From: Microcaldota archaeon
GTDB lineage: Archaea > Micrarchaeota > Micrarchaeia > Micrarchaeales > CABMGC01
Length of the DNA stretch: 38,144 nucleotides
Assembly (NCBI GenBank): GCA_021828295.1
Contig: JAKASF010000009.1
Location: 1 to 38,144 of the forward strand
Reading direction: 5' to 3'
Positions 7,703 to 15,594 of the stretch are shown here, piece by piece; position 1 is the first letter of the stretch; each line of letters begins with the position of its first letter. Both the position numbers and the translations under genes were made by a program. A model generated the notes under the pieces. That model made no database searches. It was not told the DNA's origin and saw only the letters and a list, made by a program, of their open reading frames with translations.

Positions 7703-9126
7703 CCCAGAGCCTCCTTCAGCTTCTCTACCACAGAGCCTATGACCGCCTTCTTCATCTCGTCTCCCTTCAATTTTATGCTCGCGGCGTTGCTGTGGCCTCC
7801 GGTCGAATCGACGTAGTTCGAGTAGTCGGAGTGCACCTCCTCGAGTATCTTCAGCAGCTCCACCCTGCCTATCAGCTTCTTGCTCATTCGCGTCGAGACG
7901 AAGCTGCCGAAATGCAGCAGCAGTATCGCCGGCGAGTTGTTCAGCTCCTCTATCCTTCCCAGAAGCCTCGAGGCGAACCTGCCGGGCAGCGGATAGCGCT
8001 CCTGCCCGTCGCCCCTCACGCCCTCGAAATCGAGCACGTATATCTGGACCTTCGCTGCCCTGTAGACCTTGACCGAGGTTATCGCAAGGTCGAGCATCTC
8101 GCTCACCCTGTTCTCCGCATATGCTATCAGCTCGTCGCTCTTGGCCTTGTCCTTGACAACGGTGTCTATCTCTTCTGGGGTGAGGTTGCCCTTCGCCCCG
8201 GCTATCACGCGCGTATCGCTCGTGAGCAGGTCGAGCAGCGCGGCCAGCCTCCTGCTGCCCGCTCCTGGCTTTGAGTACTCGCTGTAGTCGCCTATTAGCG
8301 ACGCTTCTGCCATCTCGTTGACGTCGATATCCGCGAGCGTCTTGGCGAACGCGCACGTGAGGAAGCCGGCCGTGTAGTTGGAGTCGCCTCCGAACTGCCA
8401 GGGATTTATGTAATGGGCGAGCTCCTTGCCCCCAAAGCCCTCGATAACAGGATGGTGGTCCAGCCAGATTATGTCGAACCTGTCCCTCGCTATCTCTATG
8501 CCTGCGTTGCTCTCCTCTGCTGTCCCGAAGTCCAGGATTACGAGCAGCGGCTTCTCCATGCACTCGAAGTTGTTGCAGTTGAGCACGTCGCCCGTCGCGT
8601 CCTCCCTGGAATAGGAGACGGAGCCGTGCATGCGCCACATTATGTTTGGCTTGTAAGCCATGTGTTCGCTTGTCTCGGCTGCGGACGCGATCGCCTTGTG
8701 GAGCGCGTAGGCGCCGCTGGATCCGTCGATGTCGTTGTGGAACCTTATGACTATCGGAGCCCCTATCGTGAGCTTCCTGGCGAGAAGCCGCATAGCCTCT
8801 TGGAGCTTTGGCAGCATCTTGGCGGTAATCTTGTCGAGCGCCGCCACTCCCTTCTCGTACGCCCCACCCTTGATCATCGCCGAGGCGCTGGCCTCTATGG
8901 CCTTGTCGATCGCTTCCCTCTCCTTCTTGTCATCGGTCTGCTGGAACATGCCAACGTAGCCATCTGCTATGCTCAGCTCAGCCAGCTCTCCGGCATTCAG
9001 GTTGAGCTTGCTGTGCAGCGAGCGCGTCCTTATCCCGTTGTCGTTCACTACTATGAAGTAATCGGTAGAATCGGCGTCGCCCCTGCGCCTTACGCATGAT
9101 ACAAGTCCCTTCACGCGACCACTCAC
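7699..9126 (-). CDS. DHH/DHHA1 phosphoesterase, archaeal RecJ-like
   Basis: A 475-residue member of the DHH superfamily, which includes the archaeal RecJ-like exonucleases (GAN) associated with the replisome, and oligonucleotide or c-di-nucleotide phosphodiesterases. Motifs in order: HNDIDGSSGA (motif I), LDFGT (motif II), WLDHHP (the DHH motif), GDYSEYS (motif IV), and GGHSNAASIKL of the C-terminal DHHA1 domain. The metal-binding Asp and His residues are all present. The frame stays open upstream to 9447, but I chose GTG 9126. It overlaps the TGA of the upstream Cys-repeat gene as GTGA, the residues before it are a shadow of that gene, and similarity starts right after it. The N-terminal 110 residues are of unknown fold. 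DNA or RNA preference cannot be read from sequence. Confidence 0.88.
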   Translation of the reverse strand: MSGRVKGLVSCVRRRGDADSTDYFIVVNDNGIRTRSLHSKLNLNAGELAELSIADGYVGMFQQTDDKKEREAIDKAIEASASAMIKGGAYEKGVAALDKITAKMLPKLQEAMRLLARKLTIGAPIVIRFHNDIDGSSGAYALHKAIASAAETSEHMAYKPNIMWRMHGSVSYSREDATGDVLNCNNFECMEKPLLVILDFGTAEESNAGIEIARDRFDIIWLDHHPVIEGFGGKELAHYINPWQFGGDSNYTAGFLTCAFAKTLADIDVNEMAEASLIGDYSEYSKPGAGSRRLAALLDLLTSDTRVIAGAKGNLTPEEIDTVVKDKAKSDELIAYAENRVSEMLDLAITSVKVYRAAKVQIYVLDFEGVRGDGQERYPLPGRFASRLLGRIEELNNSPAILLLHFGSFVSTRMSKKLIGRVELLKILEEVHSDYSNYVDSTGGHSNAASIKLKGDEMKKAVIGSVVEKLKEALG

Positions 9127-10163
9127 GAACCTGCTGTGCAGTTGCTCCTCTCGCCCGCGTTGGAGATGTAGCCGCAGTAGGAGGAGTTTGCGTATGTGCT
9201 GGCCAGCAGCGTGTAGCACGCGTCCGCCTGGCCTGACGCGAGCTGGGAGCAGAGCGTCGCGTTCATCGTGTTTATAGCCTGCGAGAGTATCACAGACTCT
9301 TGGCACTGCTGCGCGTATGCCCCCGTTGAGGCGCACGACGAGAGCAGGGAGGAAAGGCTCTCGTTGCCGCTCGCGGTGTAGTTTGCTGCTGCAGTCGCCT
9401 GGCTTATGCACGCATCGGTCGCCGCGCCCGCGGTGACCTTCCCGCACAGCGTTCCGTTTGCAGTCTCTGCGGCGAGCGAGATGTAGCAGTAGTCCCTGGC
9501 CGTGTATGTCGCGTTCTGCTGGAACGGCAGCGAGCCGAGCGCGAAGCTGCCCTGCACCGATGCCGTGGAGGCGCCCGCGCTAGCGTTGAGTATTATGTAG
9601 CTGGTGAGGTTCCTGTCAATCGATGCGGTCACAAGCCCGCAGTAGCTCGCGTTCTCAGTCAGCTGCGCCTTGCGTATCCCGATCACCGAGGCGCAGACGG
9701 TCGCGTAGGTGGAGTTGCCTATGCCGGTACACAGGCTCTCGTTATCTAGCTTGACTGCCACGTCCGCCTGGCAGCTAGACGCGTATGGCTCTCCGGCGCT
9801 GGCGCATCCTTGGTAATCGTCGTTCGCGCTTGCTATCGCAGCCACGCACAGGCCAAGGGTTGTTCCGTTCGAGATGCTGCCGCATGCGCTCTCATTGCCA
9901 GTCTGCCGCGCCACCTGCGAGTAGCAGGAATCCGCATATGCGCCCGAGGCGTAGCCGCACAGGCTCACGTTATTCTGGGAGAGCGCCAGGGAGGTTATGC
10001 ACGCGTACCTGCTGCTTGCGAATACGAGCCTGTCGCACGAGCCGAGGCTGTTGCCCTGCGGGACGAGGAGGAAGGAGAGCGCCGCGATTACTATCAGCGC
10101 TGCTGTCATGATAGCGTATGTCCTGAACCTCTTCGCGCGATCCGAGCCCGTGCTCTCTTGCAT
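9123..10163 (-). CDS. Membrane-anchored exoprotein with Cys/N-glycosylation repeats
   Basis: A 346-residue protein with a single N-terminal transmembrane segment (residues about 15-37) after a short basic stretch; the rest is predicted outside the cell. The outer part is built of about 30-45-residue repeats in which a Cys is followed about 10-17 residues later by N-x-[S/T]-x-C. I count seven such sites (NVSLC, NESAC, NESLC, NASYC, NGTLC, NATLC, NSSYC). The pattern suggests disulfide-linked helical repeats, each carrying an N-glycan beside a cysteine. Function unknown. ATG 10163 is preferred over the TTG one codon earlier. The gene sits between a KaiC-like ATPase (18 bases upstream) and the DHH gene (GTGA overlap), so the three are probably one transcript. 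Confidence 0.8.
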   Translation of the reverse strand: MQESTGSDRAKRFRTYAIMTAALIVIAALSFLLVPQGNSLGSCDRLVFASSRYACITSLALSQNNVSLCGYASGAYADSCYSQVARQTGNESACGSISNGTTLGLCVAAIASANDDYQGCASAGEPYASSCQADVAVKLDNESLCTGIGNSTYATVCASVIGIRKAQLTENASYCGLVTASIDRNLTSYIILNASAGASTASVQGSFALGSLPFQQNATYTARDYCYISLAAETANGTLCGKVTAGAATDACISQATAAANYTASGNESLSSLLSSCASTGAYAQQCQESVILSQAINTMNATLCSQLASGQADACYTLLASTYANSSYCGYISNAGERSNCTAGS

Positions 10164-10181
10164 CAAAACCAGCTTTGGCTG

Positions 10182-10919
10182 CTAGAGGCCCATCTCCTCC
10201 GCAGATAGGACGTTGAACCCGTCTGCCGTTATCTCGTATGGCGTGGTCACAAAGCTGTGCTTCGTGCCCCTGCTCTTTATCACTTCCATCGCAAGCATTC
10301 GCTTCTCCGCCTCTCCCTTCTCGTACATGATTATTATGTCGTCGAAAACGAAGTACTCGGTCCTGAACCTGAGCCTGCTCCTCTCCGGCGTTGGCATCTC
10401 TGCCGTGAGCAGCGCAGTGACCCCGAGCCTGCGTAGGTTGTTCACGAGGGCGAGCATCGATCGCCTGTACACTGTAGGATCGTTGACAAGCATGTCAAGC
10501 ACGGAGAGCGAGTCTATGACTATGTTCTTCGCCCCGCTGCTGATTATCAGCGACTCTATGTCAGATACGACCTTCCCGAACTCGTACTGCGAGGAGCCGT
10601 CTCCAGAAGCGCCGCCGTGCAGCACAGCTGTCGGGTCCTCCCCGTCGATTATCAGCTTCTTGCTCTTCACCAGGTCGTCTATGTCGCTAAAGTTGGAGAA
10701 TGCTGCCTTCGCGTTCTGCAGCACGCGCTCCGGGGTCTCCTCAAGGGCGAAGAAGACGCACGTGCGCCCCGCCTTTGCGTTGCTATACAGATACTCGAAC
10801 GAGAGAAGAGTCTTGCCCGCGCCGGGGCCCCCGGCCACAACCACCTGATTGCCCGCCGGTATGCCGCCGAAAAACATAGCGTCGAGGCCAGCTATACCGG
10901 TCTTGACGAGTTCAACCAA
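10182..10919 (-). CDS. KaiC-like RecA-superfamily ATPase
   Basis: A single-domain KaiC/RadA-like ATPase of 245 residues. It begins with KTGIAGLDAMFFGGIPAG, typical of the family, then Walker A GGPGAGKT (residues 30-37), FALEETPE with the catalytic glutamates, and Walker B KNIVIDSL. The family couples ATP hydrolysis to signalling or to assembly of surface structures; the archaellum motor regulator FlaH/ArlH is one branch. I cannot tell which branch this is. The frame extends to ATG 10994, but a good TATA element (10951-10960) would then lie inside the coding region. TTG 10919 starts about 10 bases after the predicted transcript start and right before the conserved block, so I chose it. Downstream partners are the Cys-repeat exoprotein and the DHH enzyme. 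Confidence 0.85.
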   Translation of the reverse strand: MVELVKTGIAGLDAMFFGGIPAGNQVVVAGGPGAGKTLLSFEYLYSNAKAGRTCVFFALEETPERVLQNAKAAFSNFSDIDDLVKSKKLIIDGEDPTAVLHGGASGDGSSQYEFGKVVSDIESLIISSGAKNIVIDSLSVLDMLVNDPTVYRRSMLALVNNLRRLGVTALLTAEMPTPERSRLRFRTEYFVFDDIIIMYEKGEAEKRMLAMEVIKSRGTKHSFVTTPYEITADGFNVLSAEEMGL

Positions 10920-10950
10920 CTGATCACTGCTACTATTGCTACTAGACCAT

Positions 10951-10960
10951 TTATATAATC
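10951..10960. promoter_or_regulatory. Shared TATA element between divergent genes
   Basis: TTATATAATC is near-symmetric. Measured 26 bases each way it points to starts near 10929 (minus, TTG 10919 of the KaiC-like gene) and 10981 (plus, ATG 10998). A single element could serve both genes. Confidence 0.45.
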
Positions 10961-10997
10961 TTATGCGCCGCGTTGAGGAAAAAGATTTAAGCATTGG

Positions 10998-11708
10998 ATG
11001 CGTGCTCTACTGGATCGCTTGAAGAAGAAATTCCTGTACATAGGCCTGGCGCTGCTCATCGTGGCGATAGCCGTATTCGTTGTCGCCCCGGGCTCGGTGA
11101 TTCCCGGCGCGTTTCCCGCCCCGATCCCTCGCTCCCTCTCTGTAGGCTCCGGGTCGCTCGACAGCATAGCGATGACGCTCAACCAGTCTGGCATAGTCAT
11201 AGTGACGTTCAACTCCAGCGCCAACGTCGACCTGTACGTGGCCAACGCTACTGCGTTCGGAGCAATACGCGGCGCGCAGATGTCAAACTACTCGGCAAGG
11301 TCCGCGGCGCTCGCCCTCGAAGGAGGGGGCGTGTACGAGGTGTACGAGGACAGCGGAAGCGGCGCTTTCCCATACACGGGCTACCCTAATGTTACAGCTC
11401 CCGCGTATCTGCTCAACATCTCGCTGATGCCGCCGGGCACCTACTACGCGATGTTCTACAACCCTGGGGCAGCGTCCGCAAACCTGAGCGTCTCATACCT
11501 GCCTGTATCGCTTGCACAGATACAGTCAGGAGGCTCTTCCGTTCTCGCCTACCTTGCCGTCTCGTTCGTAATCTTTGTCGCCGGCCTGGGCTTCGTGATA
11601 TACTCGTTCTTGGCCAAGGAGAAGGCAACCGAGGTCGCGACCATAGATGCGGATGCGGCCAAGGAGTACGACAGGCTGGAGAAACAAGGCAGGAAGAAGA
11701 GGGGTTGA
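10998..11708 (+). CDS. Two-TM protein with extracellular domain, unknown function
   Basis: A 236-residue protein with a hydrophobic segment at residues about 11-31 and another at about 183-206. Between them lies an extracytoplasmic, beta-rich domain of about 150 residues carrying many N-x-S/T sites (NQSG, NSSA, NATA, NYSA, NVTA, NISL, NLSV). After the second segment comes a short charged cytoplasmic tail ending in basic residues. The central domain resembles the general look of a jelly-roll or Ig-like module, with a motif MPPGTYYAMFYNP typical of such exported domains, but I cannot name a family. It is divergent from the KaiC-like gene and may share its promoter. Confidence 0.8.
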   Translation: MRALLDRLKKKFLYIGLALLIVAIAVFVVAPGSVIPGAFPAPIPRSLSVGSGSLDSIAMTLNQSGIVIVTFNSSANVDLYVANATAFGAIRGAQMSNYSARSAALALEGGGVYEVYEDSGSGAFPYTGYPNVTAPAYLLNISLMPPGTYYAMFYNPGAASANLSVSYLPVSLAQIQSGGSSVLAYLAVSFVIFVAGLGFVIYSFLAKEKATEVATIDADAAKEYDRLEKQGRKKRG

Positions 11709-11961
11709 TCGGGTCTCTTGTGCGAGTACAATTTGCGCTAACTGTTCGATGGGTGGTATGGGAAAGAGCGGGGGCATAGAGTTTTGGTTGGGTGGGTGGT
11801 AAACTCTAAAGAATAAGCATACAGAATATGCCTGCCCTGATCCTCCTTCCCATGTGTATATGTTATTCTGGAGCACATATTAATACTTATTGGTAAAATA
11901 ATATTAAATATTAGATGATTAAGAAGAAATCATAAGTTATTTTTATAATTATGGGATTAAA
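11709..11961 (+). other. Intergenic region with G-rich hairpin and AT-rich promoter
   Basis: No coding potential seen. At 11778-11807 a 7-bp perfect inverted repeat (AGAGTTT / AAACTCT) encloses a 16-base loop of GG-GGG-GGG-GG runs. From 11880 to 11961 the sequence turns strongly AT-rich with several possible TATA elements (for example AATATTAAATA at 11909-11919) upstream of the Lrp-like gene. Confidence 0.5.
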
Positions 11962-12993
11962 ATGAGGGCGGCTCGGGAAGGCAAGGAGTACGTGGAGAAC
12001 GAGCTTCCGCACAGGCTGCTGATAGAGATGTACAAGGACTCAAGGAGATCGCTTAAGGAGCTGGGCAGGGGCCTGCATATCTCATATCACACCATATCCA
12101 AGACGCTCTCGAGGCTGGAGGAGGAGTACAAGCTCAACTATACCATCGAGATCGACACCAACAAGCTCGGTTTCTCTGAAGGGCGGATAATAGCTATAAA
12201 ATTCAGCGAGAGGCCGCCGGTCGAGCTGCTGAAACAGAGGCTCCAGAAAGATGTCTTTGTTCAGGACGCATACCTCGCTGAGGGGGACTTCGATCTCCTG
12301 CTTTACGTCATAGGCCTCTCGTCCAGGGAGTTCGTAAGCTGGCAGTGGAAGCTCAGGATGGAGCTGAGAAAGTATGCGCCCTCGTTCAAGACATCCACTG
12401 CCGACCAGAATGTCATCGGCTTCTTCCCGGTGAAGAACGCGCTCATCGAGGCAAGCGAAAAGCTGTCGGACACGGAGAAAAAGGTGCTCTGCGCCCTCAA
12501 CGACAACTCCCGGATGAAGCTCAAGGAGCTAGTTCAGAAGTCAAAGACAACGCAGATGAGGGTGATCTACGTGCTCAAGAAGTTCAAGACAGAGGGCGTG
12601 ATCAAAAGATTCTCTGCGCTGACCCAGAACCCTTCAAAAAGGATCTTCCTTGCCTACGCCGTCTATCTCAACCCCGGCGTGAATCACGATAAGCTTATGC
12701 TTGATTTCGGGGAGGAGCTTCTGAAGGAGGGCACTCGCGGGGTAACCTCCGACTACACCCTCGTGGTCGATGCCGTCGGGGCGTACGACCTGCTCTACGT
12801 CTGCACCTTCGAGAACGGCGAAAAGCTTTCAGAGAGGGGACCGGACCTGATCAAGACGATACTTGCCGAGGAGTCACCGAAGATTGAGAAGGCTATGCTA
12901 ACGGACGTTATCGCAGGCAGGTGGCCGTTTCATTTCGACGACTACAACTTCTACAGGAAGATGTCGAAGAAAGAGACCGTAGCCGCAGACTAG
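11962..12993 (+). CDS. Lrp/AsnC-like regulator with two HTH units
   Basis: A 343-residue transcriptional regulator made of two Lrp-like halves. HTH 1 lies at residues about 18-55 (SLKELGRGLHISYHTISKTL), followed by a RAM-like ligand domain with AEGDFDLLLYVIG. HTH 2 is at about 170-215 (TEKKVLCALNDNSRMKLKEL, then GVIKRFSAL), followed by a second RAM-like domain. Standard Lrp/AsnC proteins are about 150 residues, so this is a tandem form. A clear paralogue with the same layout sits at 16882-17883 inside the integrated region. The target genes and effector are not evident. Its TAG stop overlaps the convergent small gene's stop at CTAG 12990-12993. Confidence 0.85.
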   Translation: MRAAREGKEYVENELPHRLLIEMYKDSRRSLKELGRGLHISYHTISKTLSRLEEEYKLNYTIEIDTNKLGFSEGRIIAIKFSERPPVELLKQRLQKDVFVQDAYLAEGDFDLLLYVIGLSSREFVSWQWKLRMELRKYAPSFKTSTADQNVIGFFPVKNALIEASEKLSDTEKKVLCALNDNSRMKLKELVQKSKTTQMRVIYVLKKFKTEGVIKRFSALTQNPSKRIFLAYAVYLNPGVNHDKLMLDFGEELLKEGTRGVTSDYTLVVDAVGAYDLLYVCTFENGEKLSERGPDLIKTILAEESPKIEKAMLTDVIAGRWPFHFDDYNFYRKMSKKETVAAD

Positions 12994-13217
12994 TCGAACA
13001 GTTTAGCAAGCAGTCCCTTGTTCACAGGGAAGTAGCCGCCGTAGTCGTCCTTCAGCCTGACCAAGTTTTTCGAGAACAGGATCTCGGGGCAGCTTGATCC
13101 GCTAGGGCTCAGCACAAGCGGAATCGACTCGCATACCGGCAGCATGTCCAGGGCATCAGACGACAGCGTGCCGCATATCTTGAGCGTGCGTTTGCCTCTT
13201 GCTGTGAACATTCGCAT
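12990..13217 (-). CDS. Small 75-aa protein, unknown
   Basis: ATG 13217 is preceded by a TATA-like TTTTAAAG-type stretch at about 13244-13256, spaced for a leaderless transcript, which supports a real gene. The product has a basic N-terminus, two Cys residues in SSDALDMLPVCESIP and SGSSCPEIL, and an acidic middle, with no membrane segment. It may be a compact beta-rich protein. I do not recognise it. It is convergent with the Lrp-like gene with a four-base CTAG overlap. Confidence 0.6.
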   Translation of the reverse strand: MRMFTARGKRTLKICGTLSSDALDMLPVCESIPLVLSPSGSSCPEILFSKNLVRLKDDYGGYFPVNKGLLAKLFD

Positions 13218-13331
13218 GAAAGCATCCGCCTTAACCTAAGTATCAAAGCTTTAAAAAACCTCTTATTTCGGGACTATACGGGAGTACACCTCGCGCTAGG
13301 GAGAAGTGACGAACCCAAGTTAGACGCATAG

Positions 13332-13340
13332 CTTATTAAA
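13332..13340 (+). promoter_or_regulatory. TATA box of the COG1709-type gene
   Basis: CTTATTAAA is centred 26 bases before ATG 13362, the expected spacing for a leaderless transcript. Confidence 0.55.
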
Positions 13341-13361
13341 CCTCATCGGCCAATTCCTTGC

Positions 13362-14054
13362 ATGGACAGCTTGGAGGAAAGAATCGGGGGAGAGATTGCA
13401 ATGGCAGAGAGCGCGGGCAGCTCCATGAAGAAGTGGCGCGAGCTCTTCGGCATCTCGCAGGTCGAGCTGGCCAAATATCTGAAGATCTCGGCTAGCACGA
13501 TAAGCGACTACGAGGGCAACAGGAGGGCCAGTCCAGGCGTAGGCATAATCAAGAGATTCGTGAAGGCGCTTCTCACGCTCGATGAGCAGAAGGGCAGCGA
13601 GGTCACGCGCAACCTGGAGAAGTTCAACGCATCGAAGGAGCAGACCGGCAGCTTCTACATGATCAAGGACTTCTCGACGCCGATAAGCGGCATGGACTTC
13701 TCAAGATTGATAGAGGCGAAGATAGCAGCAAATCCAGGACTCCTTGACACGGTCAAGCTCTTCGGCTACACGCTGCTGGACAGCCTCAAGGTCATACTAG
13801 AGATCAGCCCGACCGAGTACCCCAAGCTCTTCGGGACGACGACGGAGCGCGCCTTCGTCTTCGACCAGGTATCTACGGGCAGGTCGCCGATGGTTGTCAT
13901 ACGCGTCGCGCCGATAAAGCCAAAGCTCGTCGTGATACAGAACGTGGACCAGGTGGACAAGCTTGCTATAAAGATAGCCCAGATAGAGAAGATACCGCTA
14001 TTGACGACGCGCCTCAACGGCGAGGAGCTGAAGGTCAGGCTAAACAATATATAG
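13362..14054 (+). CDS. XRE-type HTH regulator of archaeal COG1709 family
   Basis: A 230-residue protein with an XRE/cro-type helix-turn-helix at residues about 24-60 (LFGISQVELAKYLKISASTI). A C-terminal domain of about 150 residues follows, containing PTEYPKLFGTTTERAFVFDQ and SPMVVIRV, as in the archaeal COG1709 predicted regulators. It binds DNA in the cytoplasm; effector and targets are unknown. The TATA box at 13332-13340 fits a leaderless mRNA starting at this ATG. The uracil-DNA glycosylase gene begins 20 bases after its stop and is probably cotranscribed. Confidence 0.85.
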   Translation: MDSLEERIGGEIAMAESAGSSMKKWRELFGISQVELAKYLKISASTISDYEGNRRASPGVGIIKRFVKALLTLDEQKGSEVTRNLEKFNASKEQTGSFYMIKDFSTPISGMDFSRLIEAKIAANPGLLDTVKLFGYTLLDSLKVILEISPTEYPKLFGTTTERAFVFDQVSTGRSPMVVIRVAPIKPKLVVIQNVDQVDKLAIKIAQIEKIPLLTTRLNGEELKVRLNNI

Positions 14055-14074
14055 CCGGACTAGCAATTAGGACA

Positions 14075-14752
14075 GTGCAGAAATCAATCCTTTACGACAA
14101 GATAGCAGCCTGCAGGCTCTGCCCCAGGCTCGTGCGATACAGGGAGTCGGTCAAGCCAGCGAAACGGTTTGCAGATTGGCAGTACTGGCACAAACCCGCC
14201 CTGGGCTTCGGCGACATTAACGCGAGGGTGCTGATCGTGGGCCTCGCGCCGTCGGCGCACGGGGGCAACCGCACCGGCAGGGTCTTCACCGGAGACCCTT
14301 CCGGAGATTTTCTCTTCGACGCGATCTACAAGGCCGGCTTCTCCAACCAACCGCGCTCGGTTAGCAGGGACGACGGGCTCACGCTCAAGGATCTCTACGT
14401 GACCGCTGTTGTGAAGTGCGCCCCTCCCGACAACAAGCCCGAGAGGATAGAGGCTGTGAGATGCGTCTCCGCATTCCTGATGAACGAGGTGCTTGCGCTG
14501 AAGAAGGCAAGGGTGATAGTCCCGCTGGGTGCCTTCGCCCACAAGTGGCTCGAGTTCTCGCTCGCGCAGCTCGGAGTCGACACAAGCAGGGTTGCTGATT
14601 TCGGCCACGGGGCAGAGTACACGGCCGGCAGGTACACGATACTCACCTCGTACCACGTCTCGCCAAGGAACACAAACACGGGCACTCTCACAGAGAGGAT
14701 GTTCGTTGGCGTGCTCAAGAAAGCCAGGTCGATAGCATCAAGGACGCAGTAG
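14075..14752 (+). CDS. Family 5 (UDGb-type) uracil-DNA glycosylase
   Basis: Removes uracil (and often other deaminated bases) from DNA in base excision repair. Residues 13 and 16 (CRLCPRL) and two later Cys (in VKCAPP and VRCVSAF) form the four-Cys Fe-S site of families 4/5. Motif GLAPSAHGGNRTGRVFTGD is the uracil-binding motif in its family 5 form, with no Asp or Asn general base at the usual place. NKPERIEAVRC and HVSPRNTNTG are the other family 5 signatures. At 225 residues it has normal length. GTG 14075 is the start that includes the first Cys pair. It lies behind the COG1709-type regulator. A second repair glycosylase (OGG1-type) is at the window's left edge. Confidence 0.9.
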   Translation: MQKSILYDKIAACRLCPRLVRYRESVKPAKRFADWQYWHKPALGFGDINARVLIVGLAPSAHGGNRTGRVFTGDPSGDFLFDAIYKAGFSNQPRSVSRDDGLTLKDLYVTAVVKCAPPDNKPERIEAVRCVSAFLMNEVLALKKARVIVPLGAFAHKWLEFSLAQLGVDTSRVADFGHGAEYTAGRYTILTSYHVSPRNTNTGTLTERMFVGVLKKARSIASRTQ

Positions 14753-14787
14753 TCATCTTGGTGTACTTAAGAACAGAAGCAAATCTG

Positions 14788-14796
14788 TATAAATAT
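14788..14796 (+). promoter_or_regulatory. TATA box of the small membrane protein gene at 14817
   Basis: TATAAATAT is centred about 25 bases before ATG 14817, supporting that ATG over the TTG one codon earlier. Confidence 0.55.
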
Positions 14797-14816
14797 CGAG
14801 CGTAATAATACTCTTG

Positions 14817-15173
14817 ATGGAGCGGGGAGTAGTACTCGGGACAGCGATTGGATTGGTCGCGATAGTGTTTCTAGGGTGGGTGCCAGTAGTAGGCGCTCTG
14901 GTCTCCGGTTACATGGCCGGCATTAACACCAGCTACAGGAAAGAAGGGATAATCGCGGGTTTCGTCGTGGGCGCGATAGGATCGCTAATCCTCACGTGGG
15001 CGTTCTTCCTTATGCCTTCTCAGGTATTCGTGGTCACAGAAGGGCCGCTCTCTGGATGGGTGGGCCAGTTCTTCACCAAGTTCTACACCCTCGGGCCCTT
15101 GGTTCTGATAGCTACCACCGTGGCCTGTTCGATGATAGGCGGCGCGATAGGAAGTCTGGGGAAGAAGAGGTAA
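14817..15173 (+). CDS. Small membrane protein, DUF5518-like
   Basis: A 118-residue protein with three or four hydrophobic segments (about 6-30, 44-66, 92-112). It contains GWVPVVGALVSGYMAG followed by a glycine-rich membrane helix, the layout of DUF5518-type small archaeal membrane proteins; function unknown. The start is ATG 14817 with a TATA box at leaderless spacing. The gene is the last one before the tRNA-fragment repeat at 15184, so it marks the original chromosome side of the integration site. Confidence 0.75.
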   Translation: MERGVVLGTAIGLVAIVFLGWVPVVGALVSGYMAGINTSYRKEGIIAGFVVGAIGSLILTWAFFLMPSQVFVVTEGPLSGWVGQFFTKFYTLGPLVLIATTVACSMIGGAIGSLGKKR

Positions 15174-15183
15174 GCAGTTAGAA

Positions 15184-15197
15184 AGTGGAGGCAACGA
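15184..15197. repeat. Outer attachment-site copy: tRNA-Val 3'-end fragment
   Basis: The 14 bases AGTGGAGGCAACGA are identical to 19309-19322, which cover the 3' end of the tRNA-Val gene plus two flanking bases. Orientation is the same as in the tRNA. This is what remains opposite an intact tRNA after integration at its 3' end. Confidence 0.65.
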
Positions 15198-15313
15198 CTA
15201 TTCCTGTTTTGGTTTGGTTTGGAAAGCAGCAATACAGAGATATACAATTCTCTATCCTTTAGCTAGGCGCTTTGTGGAAGCTAACTACTATAAACAAAGG
15301 TTTATTAATATTC

Positions 15314-15335
15314 ATCACTATAAAATAGTAGTGAT
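15314..15335. promoter_or_regulatory. Inverted-repeat operator upstream of vapBC
   Basis: ATCACTA (15314-15320) and TAGTGAT (15329-15335) form a perfect 7-bp dyad with an 8-base spacer, five bases before the antitoxin ATG. A TATA-like TTTATTAATATT lies at 15301-15312. AbrB-type VapB antitoxins usually bind such repeats to repress their own operon. Confidence 0.6.
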
Positions 15336-15339
15336 TGCC

Positions 15340-15594
15340 ATGGATTACGAAGGTAAAGTTACGCGGCAAGGCCAGATTACTCTGCCTCAAAAAATAAGAA
15401 GGAGGTATTCCATAAAAGAAGGGGATATAGTCACTTATGTTGATTTAGGAGACCACATAGTTGTGTTACCTCGCACCAAAAGTGCGCTACAAACCTTACT
15501 TTCGCTTAAAATAAAAACAAAAGAATCTGTACAAAAAATAAAGCAGAAGATACGCTACGCCGCTACGGAAGAGGCAAACAAGAGAGGCGTTTAA
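15340..15594 (+). CDS. vapB: VapB-type antitoxin, AbrB/MazE DNA-binding domain
   Basis: An 84-residue antitoxin. The N-terminal swapped-hairpin AbrB domain is seen in GKVTRQGQITLPQKIRRRYSI and KEGDIVTYVDLGDHIVVLP. The basic helical C-terminus should wrap the toxin. The frame is open further upstream, but ATG 15340 is chosen because the AbrB domain starts there and an operator-like dyad lies directly before it. Its TAA stop overlaps the toxin ATG (TAATG), a standard toxin-antitoxin arrangement. Codon use is A/T-richer than the flanking genes. Confidence 0.88.
   Translation: MDYEGKVTRQGQITLPQKIRRRYSIKEGDIVTYVDLGDHIVVLPRTKSALQTLLSLKIKTKESVQKIKQKIRYAATEEANKRGV

Noticed and set aside
7541-8638. 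365-codon minus-strand ORF overlapping the DHH gene
   Set aside because: It is a different frame of the DHH gene, Arg/Gly-rich, and crosses the convergent gene end; all DHH motifs are in the other frame.
9127-9447. N-terminal extension of the DHH frame to 9447
   Set aside because: This stretch is the alternate frame of the Cys-repeat gene; the GTGA overlap at 9126 is a better start.
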